The notes: generated from the sequence alone by a model not told the origin. DNA of 64,000 nucleotides from RUG11247 sp045649485 (GCA_045649485.1 JAZRPZ010000088.1:1-64000), one strand, 5' to 3'. Positions 25,388-34,391 are shown, counted from the first letter of the stretch. A program made the numbers and translations.

Positions 25388-27238
25388 ATGAAAAAGTCGG
25401 TTCTGGCGCTGATCGTTGTGTGTATTGCACTCATACTTACAGGCTGTGCCTGCAAGCATGAATCTACCGGAGTTGTAGGTTATCAGGATGCGGATTGCAT
25501 AACCGAAGGCTTCACCGGAAACACTGTCTGCCACGAGTGTGAAGAAGTTGTCACCGCAGGCGAAGTCATTCCCGCCGCAGGTCATACCGCAGGTGCACCT
25601 CGGGGTGTGATCGAAGCGGCATGCTATCAGGAAGGCTATACCGGTGATGTATACTGCACCGTTTGCGATACCATGCTGACCGCAGGCGAAGTCATTCCCA
25701 CTGCAGAGCATACTGCAGGTGAACCTCAGGGCGTGACCGAAGCAGCATGCTATCAGGAAGGTTATACCGGCGATGTATACTGCACCGTTTGCTATGAACT
25801 GCTGACTGCAGGCGAGGTTATTCCCATGACCGACCACATCGAAGGCGAGCCCAAGTATGCGGCCGATCCCACCTGCACTGTGCCCGGATTCACCGGCACA
25901 GTATACTGCATGAATTGCTCCTTCTGTTTTGTACAGGGTGAGGATATCCCTGCTACCGGTCACACCGAAGGCGTGCGTGAAGGCGCGATCGAAGCCACCT
26001 GCACCAGCAACGGCTATACCGGAGATACTGCATGCACCGTATGCGGCGAAGCAATGCCCGGCGAAAAGACTCCCCGTGCAGAGCATGCCTATGCGGATAA
26101 TATCTGCGCAGATTGCGGCTGGATGACTCCGGGTCTGTATGTTGGCGGAAGCATGCTCTTCACATGGGATGAGGTCGTTGAAAAGGGTTTTGTTGACCTC
26201 AGGGAGATAGACGGCGGCTACCGTCTCGAGGAATGCGAGGATATCAGCGGTCTGCTGGTAATAGATGAATCCGTGATCGAGACCGACAGCAATGCACTTT
26301 CCAACACCACGCTTACCGGCGTGTGGATACCTGCCACCTGCACAAAGGTAGGTGCGAACCTGTTCCGCGGCAGCGATTCGCTGCAGGAATGCGTGTTCTT
26401 CTGCGATCTGGAGGTTCTCCCTCAGGGAACATTCTATATGTGTCCCAATCTGACGAGCGTAGTCCTTCCCGAGACCATCACCAAGATCGAAGACTGGGCG
26501 TTCCTCGGCTGTGAGAAGCTGCCCGAGATCACGATCCCCGAAAGCGTTACCTACATCGGCGGTGATGCCTTCAAGTATTGCCATGAACTTGAAAGTATCG
26601 TGATCCCCGACGGCGTTACCTACATCGGCGGAACGGCCTTCAAGGACTGCAGCGGCCTTACTTATATCGACATGCCCGCAAGCCTTGAAAGGATAGGCGA
26701 TAAGTGCTTCGAAGGCTGCAAGAAGCTGGGCTCCATCGAACTGCCTGAGGGCATGGTGTATGTCGGTGAATACGCATTCCGCGATACCGCCATCACCGAG
26801 CTGGTATTCCCCTCCACCATGGAAAGGATACTCTGTCAGGGCAGCACCCAGTCCCTCGTGACCGTCGATATGTCTGCAATGACTGTTGATACCATGGATA
26901 CTGTGGTGCTCTTCAATTATTGTCTGAATCTTGAAACGGTCATCATGCCTCCCAATATGATCAGCTTCTATGATTACTGGTTTGATGACTGCGCGAAGCT
27001 CTCCAAGCTGGTACTGCCGGAGATACTGATGAGCGTTGACGACAACAACGAACTGACGGATTGCGATGCACTCACCGAGCTGGTATGGCCTGTGACTCTG
27101 AACGACGGCTCCGCATTTGCAGACCTGCCCAACCTCACCACCATCTATTACAGAGGTACTGAGGCGCAGTGGAACGCTACTGCCAGCAGCGACCTGTTTG
27201 AAGGCGTTGAAATAGTCTTTGAGTATACCGGCGAATAA
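25388..27238 (+). CDS. Surface lipoprotein with Cys-rich repeats and BspA-like leucine-rich repeats
   Basis: A 616-residue lipoprotein: signal peptide with lipobox ILTGC (Cys near residue 20). About 22-245 holds five diverged repeats of roughly 42-49 residues, each with a YTGD(V/T) motif, a CTVC-type CxxC pair and a closing IPxxxH. From about 300 to 610 are leucine-rich repeats of the LRR_5/BspA type (LPETITKIEDWAFLGC, IPESVTYIGGDAFKYC). Both modules are common on surfaces of gut Firmicutes and are thought to mediate binding. GGAGGG precedes the ATG. Confidence 0.9.
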   Translation: MKKSVLALIVVCIALILTGCACKHESTGVVGYQDADCITEGFTGNTVCHECEEVVTAGEVIPAAGHTAGAPRGVIEAACYQEGYTGDVYCTVCDTMLTAGEVIPTAEHTAGEPQGVTEAACYQEGYTGDVYCTVCYELLTAGEVIPMTDHIEGEPKYAADPTCTVPGFTGTVYCMNCSFCFVQGEDIPATGHTEGVREGAIEATCTSNGYTGDTACTVCGEAMPGEKTPRAEHAYADNICADCGWMTPGLYVGGSMLFTWDEVVEKGFVDLREIDGGYRLEECEDISGLLVIDESVIETDSNALSNTTLTGVWIPATCTKVGANLFRGSDSLQECVFFCDLEVLPQGTFYMCPNLTSVVLPETITKIEDWAFLGCEKLPEITIPESVTYIGGDAFKYCHELESIVIPDGVTYIGGTAFKDCSGLTYIDMPASLERIGDKCFEGCKKLGSIELPEGMVYVGEYAFRDTAITELVFPSTMERILCQGSTQSLVTVDMSAMTVDTMDTVVLFNYCLNLETVIMPPNMISFYDYWFDDCAKLSKLVLPEILMSVDDNNELTDCDALTELVWPVTLNDGSAFADLPNLTTIYYRGTEAQWNATASSDLFEGVEIVFEYTGE

Positions 27239-27244
27239 GAAAAA

Positions 27245-27276
27245 TAAAACGCCCTGTCGAAAGACAGGGCGTTTTT
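27245..27276. terminator. Bidirectional terminator
   Basis: A perfect 11-bp stem (27248-27258 with 27263-27273), A-run before and T-run after, between the lipoprotein gene and the convergent P-loop gene. Confidence 0.92.
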
Positions 27277-27281
27277 GTATA

Positions 27282-27914
27282 TCAGACAAGTCCGAACAGC
27301 TTTTCGGCGATAGCCATCGTTTCTTCTATGGTGCGGTCATCGTCACGGAGAATTACGTTAAAGCCGCAGTTGAGGAACGCATCGTATCTCTCGCGGGAAT
27401 TTATCCTCGAGAGGCACTGACGGAAATTCTCAAGCGCGCTTTCGGGGTCGGGCTCTTCCAGTATCAGCCTGTAGAGGAACTGCTTTTCCTTATCGGGACG
27501 GTTGAAGAAGCGGTTGACGGATATCTGCGGGTCGGCAAGCATTATGAGCACATGCTTTTCGTCAGATATTTTATGCAGGGTCTCGGGGCAGATGTTCGTA
27601 TCCACGAATATGGGGCGGCTGTTATCGTGCATGCCTTCGAGTATGCGCAGTTCGAGTATCTCGCATTCTTTTGAAGTGCCGTTTATCCATGCCTCGTATT
27701 CATCGGGCGTGCGCCTTATGAAATCGTGCCAGTCCTTCAGATATTTTGTATAGGAGAGGTAGGGAAAAGTGTCGGGCTCCACCGCATCGGTCAGAGAATC
27801 GTGGTAGTTTTCCTTGCAGGCAATGCCGTTATACTTTTCGGCAAGCCTCTTTACCAGCGTTGATTTTCCTGCGTAGGCGTTGCCGTTCACAAAATATACG
27901 TTTTCGAATTTCAT
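27282..27914 (-). CDS. P-loop nucleotide kinase-like ATPase
   Basis: A 210-residue protein with a Walker A motif near the N-terminus, VNGNAYAGKSTL, and an FVDTN segment that could be the Walker B-like acidic site. An Arg-rich lid-like region (RFFNRPDKEKQFLYR) follows. The fold suggests a small-molecule kinase or AAA-type ATPase; I cannot name the substrate. AAAGGAGG precedes the ATG. It is last in an operon after anSME and the DUF3784-like gene. Confidence 0.75.
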   Translation of the reverse strand: MKFENVYFVNGNAYAGKSTLVKRLAEKYNGIACKENYHDSLTDAVEPDTFPYLSYTKYLKDWHDFIRRTPDEYEAWINGTSKECEILELRILEGMHDNSRPIFVDTNICPETLHKISDEKHVLIMLADPQISVNRFFNRPDKEKQFLYRLILEEPDPESALENFRQCLSRINSRERYDAFLNCGFNVILRDDDRTIEETMAIAEKLFGLV

Positions 27915-27943
27915 GAAACTCTGCCTCCTTTGTTCGTTGTTTT

Positions 27944-28261
27944 TCAGAATATTCCGCCGTTGTACTTTTTCTGTGCAATGATGATGCCGGTAAGACCTAC
28001 GATGAGTCCTGTGGTCAATGATATCATGGAAAGCAGGAAAAAGGCTTTCGTGTCACTCCAAAAGCCGGATATGCCGCTTGCGGCAATGCCTGCACCGATA
28101 ATGAAAAGAGATATACCGACGGTTTTGCAGTAGCGCTTTTTGTCGGCAACTCTTTCGGTGTGATGGCTGATGACCAGCCCGATATCGCCGCGATAGACCC
28201 GCGCTGCAATATATAAAACAGCTGCGGCAGTGAGCAGCATTATTGCCGAAAACAGATACAC
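27944..28261 (-). CDS. Small membrane protein (DUF3784-like)
   Basis: A 105-residue protein with three hydrophobic segments (about 2-20, 48-66 and 76-97). The loop between the first two, ERVADKKRYCKTVG, recalls DUF3784 proteins, though that match is from memory. The start is a GTG at 28261 with GGAGG seven bases before it, inside the end of the anSME gene, four bases past whose stop it begins. The function is unknown. Confidence 0.65.
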   Translation of the reverse strand: MYLFSAIMLLTAAAVLYIAARVYRGDIGLVISHHTERVADKKRYCKTVGISLFIIGAGIAASGISGFWSDTKAFFLLSMISLTTGLIVGLTGIIIAQKKYNGGIF

Positions 28262-28265
28262 GGCG

Positions 28266-29399
28266 TTACCTCCTACCCATTGCCGCCATTTCGGCGCGGG
28301 CTATTTCGGAAAGTCTCGGCGCGGCATATTCGAAATAAGCCTTGAATGCGGGGCAGAAATAATTGTGGGGAGCGCCGTTTTCATCATAATACCAGTCATT
28401 CTTGCAGCCGCCGTTGCATACGCGCGCCCACTGACAGGATGCGCATTCGGCAGGCTTTTCGGTTCCCCATTTGAGGAATTGAACGGCTGTGGCACATGCG
28501 GAAAGTTCATCGAGGGTGTTTCCCTGCAGAGTGCCCATCTTCCATTTGTCCAGCACGAAGAAGTCACAGGGATATACGCTGCCGTCGCCTTCTACCACGA
28601 AATAACTGCCGCATTTGCCGCAGGTGGAGCAGGTGCCGGCGCTGCGTCCGGTGAGCATATGTACATGGTCGTCAAAAAGGCGCACGGAGTGATATCTGCC
28701 CGTCTGCCAGTCGGTATACCAGAGGTCAAACAGCTGTTTCAGGAATTTGCCGTAGGCTTCCGGTGTAAGTGAATGGGGCAGAGTGCCGCGCTCCATTCCT
28801 ATGGGGTCAAGGCAGGCAATAAACTGCATGTAGTCTATGCCGATCTTCTTAAGGCCGTCATAAGCCTTCTGCGGACTGCGGGCGCACTGGGATGTGACCA
28901 CGCACAGTGCATTGTACATAGTATTATTGCGCTTAAGTGCGTCAAGGGCTTTGGTGACTCTGTTCCAGGTGGTCTTTTTCTGCGCGTCAATGCGGTGAGC
29001 ATCGTGCAGGTCTTTGTATCCGTCTATGGATATGCCCACGAGGAAGCCGTTAGCATGGAAAAATTTTGCCCACTCATCGTTTACGGCAATGCCGTTTGTC
29101 TGTATGGAATAGCCGGTCTGTACTCTCGGAGGACGCTTTTTATCCGCATAGTCTACGAATTCGCGGAAGAAATCCAGCCCTGCGAGAGTAGGCTCGCCGC
29201 CCTGAAAGGCAAAGCTTATGTAAGCGCCGGGCTCCGCTGCTTCGTAGGCGCGGTCTATCAGCAGGCGCGCAGTTTCAAGGGACATAATGCCCATTGAACT
29301 TTCGGTGCGGTTTTCGGCTATATCTTCATAAAAGCAATATCTGCACCTGAGCTGACACAGACTCGATGCGGGCTTGATGAGGAAATTTATATGTTTCAT
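28266..29399 (-). CDS. Anaerobic sulfatase-maturating enzyme-like radical SAM/SPASM protein
   Basis: A 377-residue radical SAM enzyme: Cx3Cx2C at residues 15-22 (CQLRCRYCFYED), an SFAFQGGEPTLAG segment, and a C-terminal SPASM domain with Cys-rich CSTCGKCGSYFVVEGDGSVYPCDFF and CASCQWARVCNGGC motifs for auxiliary 4Fe-4S clusters. The layout matches anSME, which turns a Cys or Ser in sulfatases into formylglycine without oxygen. No target sulfatase with a CxPxR or SxPxR motif was seen in this window. It heads an operon with the DUF3784-like and P-loop genes from its own promoter. Confidence 0.88.
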   Translation of the reverse strand: MKHINFLIKPASSLCQLRCRYCFYEDIAENRTESSMGIMSLETARLLIDRAYEAAEPGAYISFAFQGGEPTLAGLDFFREFVDYADKKRPPRVQTGYSIQTNGIAVNDEWAKFFHANGFLVGISIDGYKDLHDAHRIDAQKKTTWNRVTKALDALKRNNTMYNALCVVTSQCARSPQKAYDGLKKIGIDYMQFIACLDPIGMERGTLPHSLTPEAYGKFLKQLFDLWYTDWQTGRYHSVRLFDDHVHMLTGRSAGTCSTCGKCGSYFVVEGDGSVYPCDFFVLDKWKMGTLQGNTLDELSACATAVQFLKWGTEKPAECASCQWARVCNGGCKNDWYYDENGAPHNYFCPAFKAYFEYAAPRLSEIARAEMAAMGRR

Positions 29400-29431
29400 A
29401 AGATAGAATCCTTACAGTAGAATATGACTAA

Positions 29432-29460
29432 ATCATATCCAATCCCCAAAGATATGTCAA
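29432..29460 (-). promoter_or_regulatory. Promoter of the anSME operon
   Basis: TTGACA (29455-29460), a 17-bp spacer and TATGAT (29432-29437) on the minus strand. Confidence 0.88.
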
Positions 29461-29474
29461 TCCAAAAAATAAAT

Positions 29475-29509
29475 TCCGTGTGCCGGGGTTCGGGCCCCCG
29501 GCACACGGA
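29475..29509 (-). terminator. Terminator of the Fe-alcohol dehydrogenase gene
   Basis: A perfect 14-bp stem (29475-29488 with 29496-29509) followed on the minus strand by ATTTATTTTTT. It lies about 96 bases past the stop at 29606. Confidence 0.85.
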
Positions 29510-29533
29510 CGGATAACATATGATTATATTTCT

Positions 29534-29603
29534 CCCTTCGGCAAAGGGATACTTAAGGGACGATCATCCCTTAAGCAGGGTTGCAAGGGGCGGCGCCCCT
29601 TGC
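29534..29603. repeat. Cluster of three inverted repeats
   Basis: Between the dehydrogenase stop and its terminator are three more inverted repeats: 29534-29538 with 29544-29548, CTTAAGGG at 29552-29559 with 29568-29575, and GCAAGGGGC at 29583-29591 with 29595-29603. None has a T-run. The block resembles a dispersed intergenic palindromic element, but no second copy was seen in this window. Confidence 0.6.
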
Positions 29604-29605
29604 CG

Positions 29606-30781
29606 TCACACCATCAGGCGATAGATGTTTGCTACATCCTCTTCGGTGAGGGCTGCGAAGCCGCCGGTGGTGCCGCTGCCGCCGTTGCCCCATACGCAGG
29701 TGTGTGCCATTGCGGGAATGTCCTTCTCGTCTGCGCCAAGCTCAGCGAAGTTTCCGGGCATGCCGATGGATTTCAGGAAAGCCTTGAAGGCGGCGATGCC
29801 GGCCTTTGCGGTATTTTCGGGGTTGGCATAATCCATCTGGCAGCCCCATACGCGGGAAGCCACCTGAGCAAAACGCATAACATCATGGTGCATATTGTAG
29901 GTCATCCATGCGGGGAATACCACTGCGAGACCTGCGCCGTGTGCGCAATCGTACATGGCAGACAGCTCGTGCTCGATGTTGTGGCTGGCCCAGTCCTGCT
30001 CACGGCCCACGCCGCAGCAGTTGTTGTGTGCCATCATGCCCGCCCACATGATATTGGCACGTGCCTGATAGTCATCGGGGTTAGCAATCACCTTAGGTGC
30101 TTCGTTAATCATGGTCATCAGCAAAGCCTCGATGACGCGGTCGGTGACCTCTACATCCTTGGTGGTGGTGAAATAGCGTTCAAACAGATGCGCCATGATA
30201 TCGGTTATGCCGCATGCGGTCTGGAAGGGAGGCAGGGTCTGGGTGAGTGCGGGGTTCAGTATGGAGAAGCGGGGACGCAGGCCTTCGCCGCTTGCGCCGC
30301 GCTTAAGCATACCGTCCTCGAGAGTGATGACGGAATCGGGGCTGCCCTCACTGCCTGCGGCGGCAATGGTGAGCACGGTGCCGATGGGAAGCGCATTATC
30401 AACGGGCTTGCCCATGTAGAAATCCCAGAAATCGCCTTCGTATACTGCGCCTGCGGCAATGGCTTTTGCGGAGTCGATTGAGCTGCCGCCGCCGACTGCC
30501 AGCACGAAGTCCACTTTTTCAGCCTTGCACAGTGCGATGCCCTCGTAAACGAGGCCGCTGCGGGGATTGGGCTTTACGCCGCCCAGTTCCACATAAGCGA
30601 TGTTTTCGTTCTCAAGAGATTTCTTTACCCTGTCCAGCAGACCGGAGCGTACAACGCTGCCGCCGCCGTAGTGGATGAGCACCTTGCTGCCGCCGAAGCG
30701 CTTTACCAGCTTGCCGGCATTGTTCTCTTCATCCTTGCCGAATGCGAAATATGTGGGGGAATAGAAGGTGAAATTATTCAT
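29606..30781 (-). CDS. Iron-containing alcohol dehydrogenase (butanol dehydrogenase-like)
   Basis: A 391-residue group III dehydrogenase, reducing aldehydes to alcohols with NAD(P)H at the end of fermentation. The N-terminus NNFTFYSPTYFAFGKD, the nucleotide loop GGGSSIDSAKAIA, and the metal ligands (Asp and His in GITDIMAHLFERY, His in NIEHELSAMYDCAHGAGLAV) match BdhA/YqhD-type proteins. I start at 30781, where GGAGG precedes the ATG; the open frame extends far upstream, but that part is antisense to the GH4 gene. It is divergent from the GH4 gene. Confidence 0.94.
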   Translation of the reverse strand: MNNFTFYSPTYFAFGKDEENNAGKLVKRFGGSKVLIHYGGGSVVRSGLLDRVKKSLENENIAYVELGGVKPNPRSGLVYEGIALCKAEKVDFVLAVGGGSSIDSAKAIAAGAVYEGDFWDFYMGKPVDNALPIGTVLTIAAAGSEGSPDSVITLEDGMLKRGASGEGLRPRFSILNPALTQTLPPFQTACGITDIMAHLFERYFTTTKDVEVTDRVIEALLMTMINEAPKVIANPDDYQARANIMWAGMMAHNNCCGVGREQDWASHNIEHELSAMYDCAHGAGLAVVFPAWMTYNMHHDVMRFAQVASRVWGCQMDYANPENTAKAGIAAFKAFLKSIGMPGNFAELGADEKDIPAMAHTCVWGNGGSGTTGGFAALTEEDVANIYRLMV

Positions 30782-30812
30782 CGTATACCTCCAAAAACAA
30801 TTATTTGTATCA

Positions 30813-30841
30813 ATTATAAATGAATTTCTTTGATAGCTCAA
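30813..30841 (-). promoter_or_regulatory. Promoter of the Fe-alcohol dehydrogenase gene
   Basis: TTGAGC (30836-30841), a 17-bp spacer and TATAAT (30813-30818) on the minus strand. Confidence 0.85.
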
Positions 30842-30893
30842 GATGTTGTGAGATAAGGAACACAGCGGCCTGTTAATGTGCGGAAAGAGTCTG

Positions 30894-30922
30894 TTGACGT
30901 CAATATCTGTTATTGTTATAAT
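30894..30922 (+). promoter_or_regulatory. Promoter of the GH4 gene
   Basis: TTGACG (30894-30899), a 17-bp spacer and TATAAT (30917-30922), 36 bases before the ATG. Confidence 0.88.
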
Positions 30923-30958
30923 TATATTATGGAAACTGCTGATAAAGGGAGGATTACC

Positions 30959-32479
30959 ATGAGTTTTAAAGTTGCATTCATCGGCGCGGGCAGCGTAGGT
31001 TTTACCCGTAAGCTTCTGAGCGATATTCTGACCGTTCCCGAATTCCACGATATCGAGGTATCTTTTACCGATATCAATCAGAAAAATCTGGACATGGTCA
31101 CCCAGCTGTGCCAGCGTGATATAGAAGAAAACGGACTGAACATAAAGATACATTCCACCCTTGACCGCCGCGAGGCTTTCAAGGATGCCAAGTATGTCAT
31201 CAATGCGGTGCGCATCGGCGTGCTGGAAGCATTCGAAAAGGATATAGATGTGGCGCTGCACTACGGCATCGACCAGTGTGTTGGCGATACTCTCTGCGCC
31301 GGCGGCATCATGTACGGTCAGCGCGGCATCGCCGCAATGCTGGGCTTCTGCAAGGATATCCGCGAAGTGGCAAAGCCCGGCTGCATCATGCTCAACTATG
31401 CAAACCCCAATGCAATGGTGACCTGGGCATGCAACAAGTACGGCGGCGTACAGACCATCGGTCTGTGCCACGGTGTACAGGGCGGTCACAGGCAGATAGC
31501 AAACGCCCTTGGCTATGAGCAGGATGAAGTGGATATCATCTGTGCGGGCATCAACCATCAGACCTGGTATATCAAGGTTGCCCACGAAGGCGAGGACCTC
31601 ACCGGCAAACTGCTGGAGGCCTATGAAAACAACGCCGACCTCTCCGCAAAGGAAAAGGTACGCATAGATATTCTGCGCCGTTTCGGCTACTATTCTACCG
31701 AATCCAACGGACATCTTTCCGAATATGTGGCATGGTACCGCAAGCGTCCCGATGAGATCAACGACTGGATCAGCCTCGATACCTGGATCAACGGCGAGAC
31801 CGGCGGATATCTGCGCGTCTGCCGCGAAGGCCGCAACTGGTTCGACACCGATTTCCCCAACTGGATGAAGGCTCCCGCAAACAAATATGTGCCCGAGGAA
31901 AGATCTCAGGAGCACGGTTCCTACATCATCGAAGGTCTTGAGACCGGCAGGATTTACCGCGGTCATTTCAACGTAATGAACAACGGCTGTATTACCAACC
32001 TGCCCGATGAGTGCATCGTTGAGGTTCCAGGTTATGTGGACCGCAACGGCATCAATATCCCCAAGGTGGGCGATCTGCCTCTGGGCTGCGCCGCTATCTG
32101 CTCCCAGTCCATCTGGGTACAGAGGCTTGCCGTCGAAGCTGCCGTTGCTGCCGACAGGAAGCTGCTTGTGCAGGCAATGATGATGGATCCCCTCACCGGC
32201 GCTGTGTGCAATCCCGCCGAGATCGACCAGCTTGTTGACGAATATCTGGTGGAAGAGGCCGAGTGGCTGCCTCAGTATGTCGCCAACGGCGAAGTTGACA
32301 GAGCAAAGGCCCGCCTCGAAAAGGCAAAGGCCGACGGTACCTTCATCGAAGCCAAGCGCGATTACAAGGGTGCGGCAAGGCTGCATGTGAAGACTGTAGA
32401 GGAGATGCGCGCCAATAAGGAAGAGGCCAGCAAGAATGCTGCCAATGCCGATAAGGCAGGCTTCACCGCAAAGGAATAA
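30959..32479 (+). CDS. GH4 family NAD-dependent glycosidase (alpha-galactosidase/alpha-glucosidase-like)
   Basis: A 506-residue cytoplasmic glycosidase of family 4, which cleaves by a redox-elimination route needing NAD and a divalent metal. The Rossmann start KVAIGAGS-type FIGAGSVGFTRKLLSDIL, MLNYANPNAMVTWA, the metal-site Cys/His in GLCHGVQGGH and INHQTW are all family marks. It resembles the MelA/alpha-galacturonidase group, but the exact sugar is not certain. GGGAGGATTACC precedes the ATG; an upstream in-frame ATG is less likely. A hairpin follows the stop. Confidence 0.92.
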   Translation: MSFKVAFIGAGSVGFTRKLLSDILTVPEFHDIEVSFTDINQKNLDMVTQLCQRDIEENGLNIKIHSTLDRREAFKDAKYVINAVRIGVLEAFEKDIDVALHYGIDQCVGDTLCAGGIMYGQRGIAAMLGFCKDIREVAKPGCIMLNYANPNAMVTWACNKYGGVQTIGLCHGVQGGHRQIANALGYEQDEVDIICAGINHQTWYIKVAHEGEDLTGKLLEAYENNADLSAKEKVRIDILRRFGYYSTESNGHLSEYVAWYRKRPDEINDWISLDTWINGETGGYLRVCREGRNWFDTDFPNWMKAPANKYVPEERSQEHGSYIIEGLETGRIYRGHFNVMNNGCITNLPDECIVEVPGYVDRNGINIPKVGDLPLGCAAICSQSIWVQRLAVEAAVAADRKLLVQAMMMDPLTGAVCNPAEIDQLVDEYLVEEAEWLPQYVANGEVDRAKARLEKAKADGTFIEAKRDYKGAARLHVKTVEEMRANKEEASKNAANADKAGFTAKE

Positions 32480-32493
32480 ATAACCGGATATAT

Positions 32494-32532
32494 TATGTGC
32501 AGCGTGACGGAATGCCACGCTGCACATATTCA
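32494..32532 (+). terminator. Hairpin after the GH4 gene
   Basis: A perfect 13-bp stem (32494-32506 with 32516-32528), 14 bases past the stop, with only a short TTCATT tail. From 32533 to 32673 I see no gene; there is a direct repeat GGATGCCTGC near 32572 and 32590. Confidence 0.75.
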
Positions 32533-32673
32533 TTACAGCTGATTTCAGCCCGGAAACAGTAAATGCTATGGGATGCCTGCTGCTGCCAGGATGCCTGCGT
32601 ATCTTTCTTGTGCAGGTGCTTGTTATGAATGGGACAACGCTCATAAGTAAAGCAGGAAAACGCCGAGATAAAC

Positions 32674-32712
32674 AAAAAAGAGAACTCCGAATAATATCGG
32701 AGTTCTCTTTTA
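32674..32712 (-). terminator. Terminator of the ABC exporter operon
   Basis: A perfect 14-bp stem (32677-32690 with 32697-32710) that overlaps the permease stop. The minus strand continues with a T-run, so it terminates the ABC operon and could also act on plus-strand readthrough. Confidence 0.88.
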
Positions 32713-33507
32713 CTGCAGTTTCATATCTTTCCGGCAGTAGATGAGTGTACCCAGCGAGAACGCGGCAAGGCTGTAAGCTGCCATTACCTTTATCTGCGGC
32801 CAGTAAGGTCTGAAACCGGCAGTCATGAAATCGCTGCGGATGATAGATGTATTTGGGGAAAGATATTCGAGCTTGTACCATTTGCCCATAAGTGAAGGAA
32901 TGATGCCCAGCACGAATGAAAAGAAGAAAAGGCTCATGGAACTTGTGGAAGCAGTGACAGAGCCCTCGAGCAGCGCTGATATCAGCATTCCGAGCATCAG
33001 ATAACTCAGCTGCGGCATCAGCGCGGAAGAAAGGGAGCGGATAAGCTGATCTGTGGGCTCGCCCATGTATCTGTATGCGAGATAAGCGACCGTACCGTAT
33101 ATCAGATTCAGCGCCAGAACGATTATTACGCGGCTCACGTATTTTCCTATGACTATTGAAAAGCGGGAACGGGGCATGGCGTAAAGGAACTCGATGGTAC
33201 CGTCGGTCTCTTCGCATATCAGTGCTTCGCAGCCCAGAAGAGCGGTTATCGTGCAGAGCTTTACCTGCAGATAGAAAACGCAGAGGTTGAAATACGACGG
33301 GAACTCGGTGAAATCCGGTTTCTCGGCAAGTCCGAATATTCTTATCACGAAATCAGGGATAAGATCCAGCTTTTCGCTGAGCAGTACCAGCAAACCGCTG
33401 TCGCCCATGAAGGGGAATATGGCGACGAACATTATTGTAGTTACGCTGAGTGTGATCGCCCAGCCTCTCATCCTGCGGGCAAGCTGCTTCAGTTCAAAAA
33501 ATATCAT
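32710..33507 (-). CDS. ABC-2 type transporter permease
   Basis: A 265-residue protein with six predicted membrane segments and the loop EETDGTIEFLYAMPRSRFSIVIGK, a feature of ABC-2 permeases that work with DrrA/YtrB-like ATPases. Its ATG overlaps the ATPase stop by four bases (ATGA), so the two are made together. The substrate is not indicated. No accessory or two-component gene is adjacent. Confidence 0.85.
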   Translation of the reverse strand: MIFFELKQLARRMRGWAITLSVTTIMFVAIFPFMGDSGLLVLLSEKLDLIPDFVIRIFGLAEKPDFTEFPSYFNLCVFYLQVKLCTITALLGCEALICEETDGTIEFLYAMPRSRFSIVIGKYVSRVIIVLALNLIYGTVAYLAYRYMGEPTDQLIRSLSSALMPQLSYLMLGMLISALLEGSVTASTSSMSLFFFSFVLGIIPSLMGKWYKLEYLSPNTSIIRSDFMTAGFRPYWPQIKVMAAYSLAAFSLGTLIYCRKDMKLQ

Positions 33508-34391
33508 TTTGCAGAATCCTCCCCGCGGTATATTCTGTGAAACTGCTGTTCCAGCGAAGGCTTTGTTATCTCAATGTCCTTTATATCCATACCTGCCGTA
33601 AATGTGAGAAGCTGCTGCAGGTCATTGCCTGATATCATAAAGCTCAGGGTTTCGCCGTTTCGTTTTATGTCTTTTGCATGCAGGGCGTCCGTAAGCGCAC
33701 TGCAGTCAGACGGGGTGACTATGCGCACATAGTACATCTGAATGTCGGCTATGTCAGGCAGCATGCCTATTGAGCCATCCTTTACAATTGCCACGCGGGT
33801 GCAGTATTTCTGTACTTCGGAGAGGTTGTGGCTTGAAAAGAATATGGTTGTGCCTTCGTCGCGTGCTTTCAGCAGCGCCCGGAAGAATTTATCCTGCATC
33901 AGCGGATCAAGACCGCCGGTAGGTTCGTCCAGTATGAGCAGGCGGGGCTTTGACATCATGGCAAGGATTATCGAAAGTTTGCGGCGGTTGCCCATGGACA
34001 GCTCACGGAATTGCTTGCTTGTATCCAGTTCGAAATATTCCGCCATCTCGTGCCAGCTGTGTTTGTTTATTTTGCGCAGTTTGCAGCTGTAGTCCATCAG
34101 CTCACGTCCGGTGACATTAGGATAAAGCTGTACCTCGGAAGGCATGTATCCGGTGAAGCGCTTTATATCGCGGCTGCGTGTGCGGCAGTTCAGGCCGTCT
34201 ATTTTTGCAGTACCTTTGTCGGCGTGGATAAGATTCATGAGTATGCGTATCGTAGTACTCTTTCCGGCGCCGTTCTGACCGATGAACCCGAAAAGTTCGC
34301 CTTCGTTTACGCTGAATTCCATATTTTCGATGCCGCGAACCTTGCCGAAAGCGTATTTCTTGGTAAGGTTGCGTACTTCTATCATAGCCAT
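33504..34391 (-). CDS. ABC transporter ATP-binding protein (exporter type)
   Basis: A 295-residue ATPase with Walker A GQNGAGKSTT, signature ELSMGNRRKLSI, and Walker B LLILDEPTGGLDP, then the H-loop FFSSHNLSEV. It has a C-terminal extension of about 80 residues typical of the CcmA/DrrA group of exporters. The start at 34391 has AGAGGTG before it; the frame is open further upstream without a ribosome site. It forms a two-gene operon with the overlapping permease from its own promoter. Confidence 0.92.
   Translation of the reverse strand: MAMIEVRNLTKKYAFGKVRGIENMEFSVNEGELFGFIGQNGAGKSTTIRILMNLIHADKGTAKIDGLNCRTRSRDIKRFTGYMPSEVQLYPNVTGRELMDYSCKLRKINKHSWHEMAEYFELDTSKQFRELSMGNRRKLSIILAMMSKPRLLILDEPTGGLDPLMQDKFFRALLKARDEGTTIFFSSHNLSEVQKYCTRVAIVKDGSIGMLPDIADIQMYYVRIVTPSDCSALTDALHAKDIKRNGETLSFMISGNDLQQLLTFTAGMDIKDIEITKPSLEQQFHRIYRGEDSAK

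Noticed and set aside
32533..32673. Possible remnant gene in the gap after the GH4 gene
   Set aside because: A 60-codon minus-strand frame exists, but without a ribosome site or recognised motif; only a short direct repeat stands out.
30782..33217. Minus-strand frame continuous with the alcohol dehydrogenase (1203 codons in total)
   Set aside because: The extra part is antisense to the GH4 gene and crosses both divergent promoters; homology and the ribosome site start at 30781.
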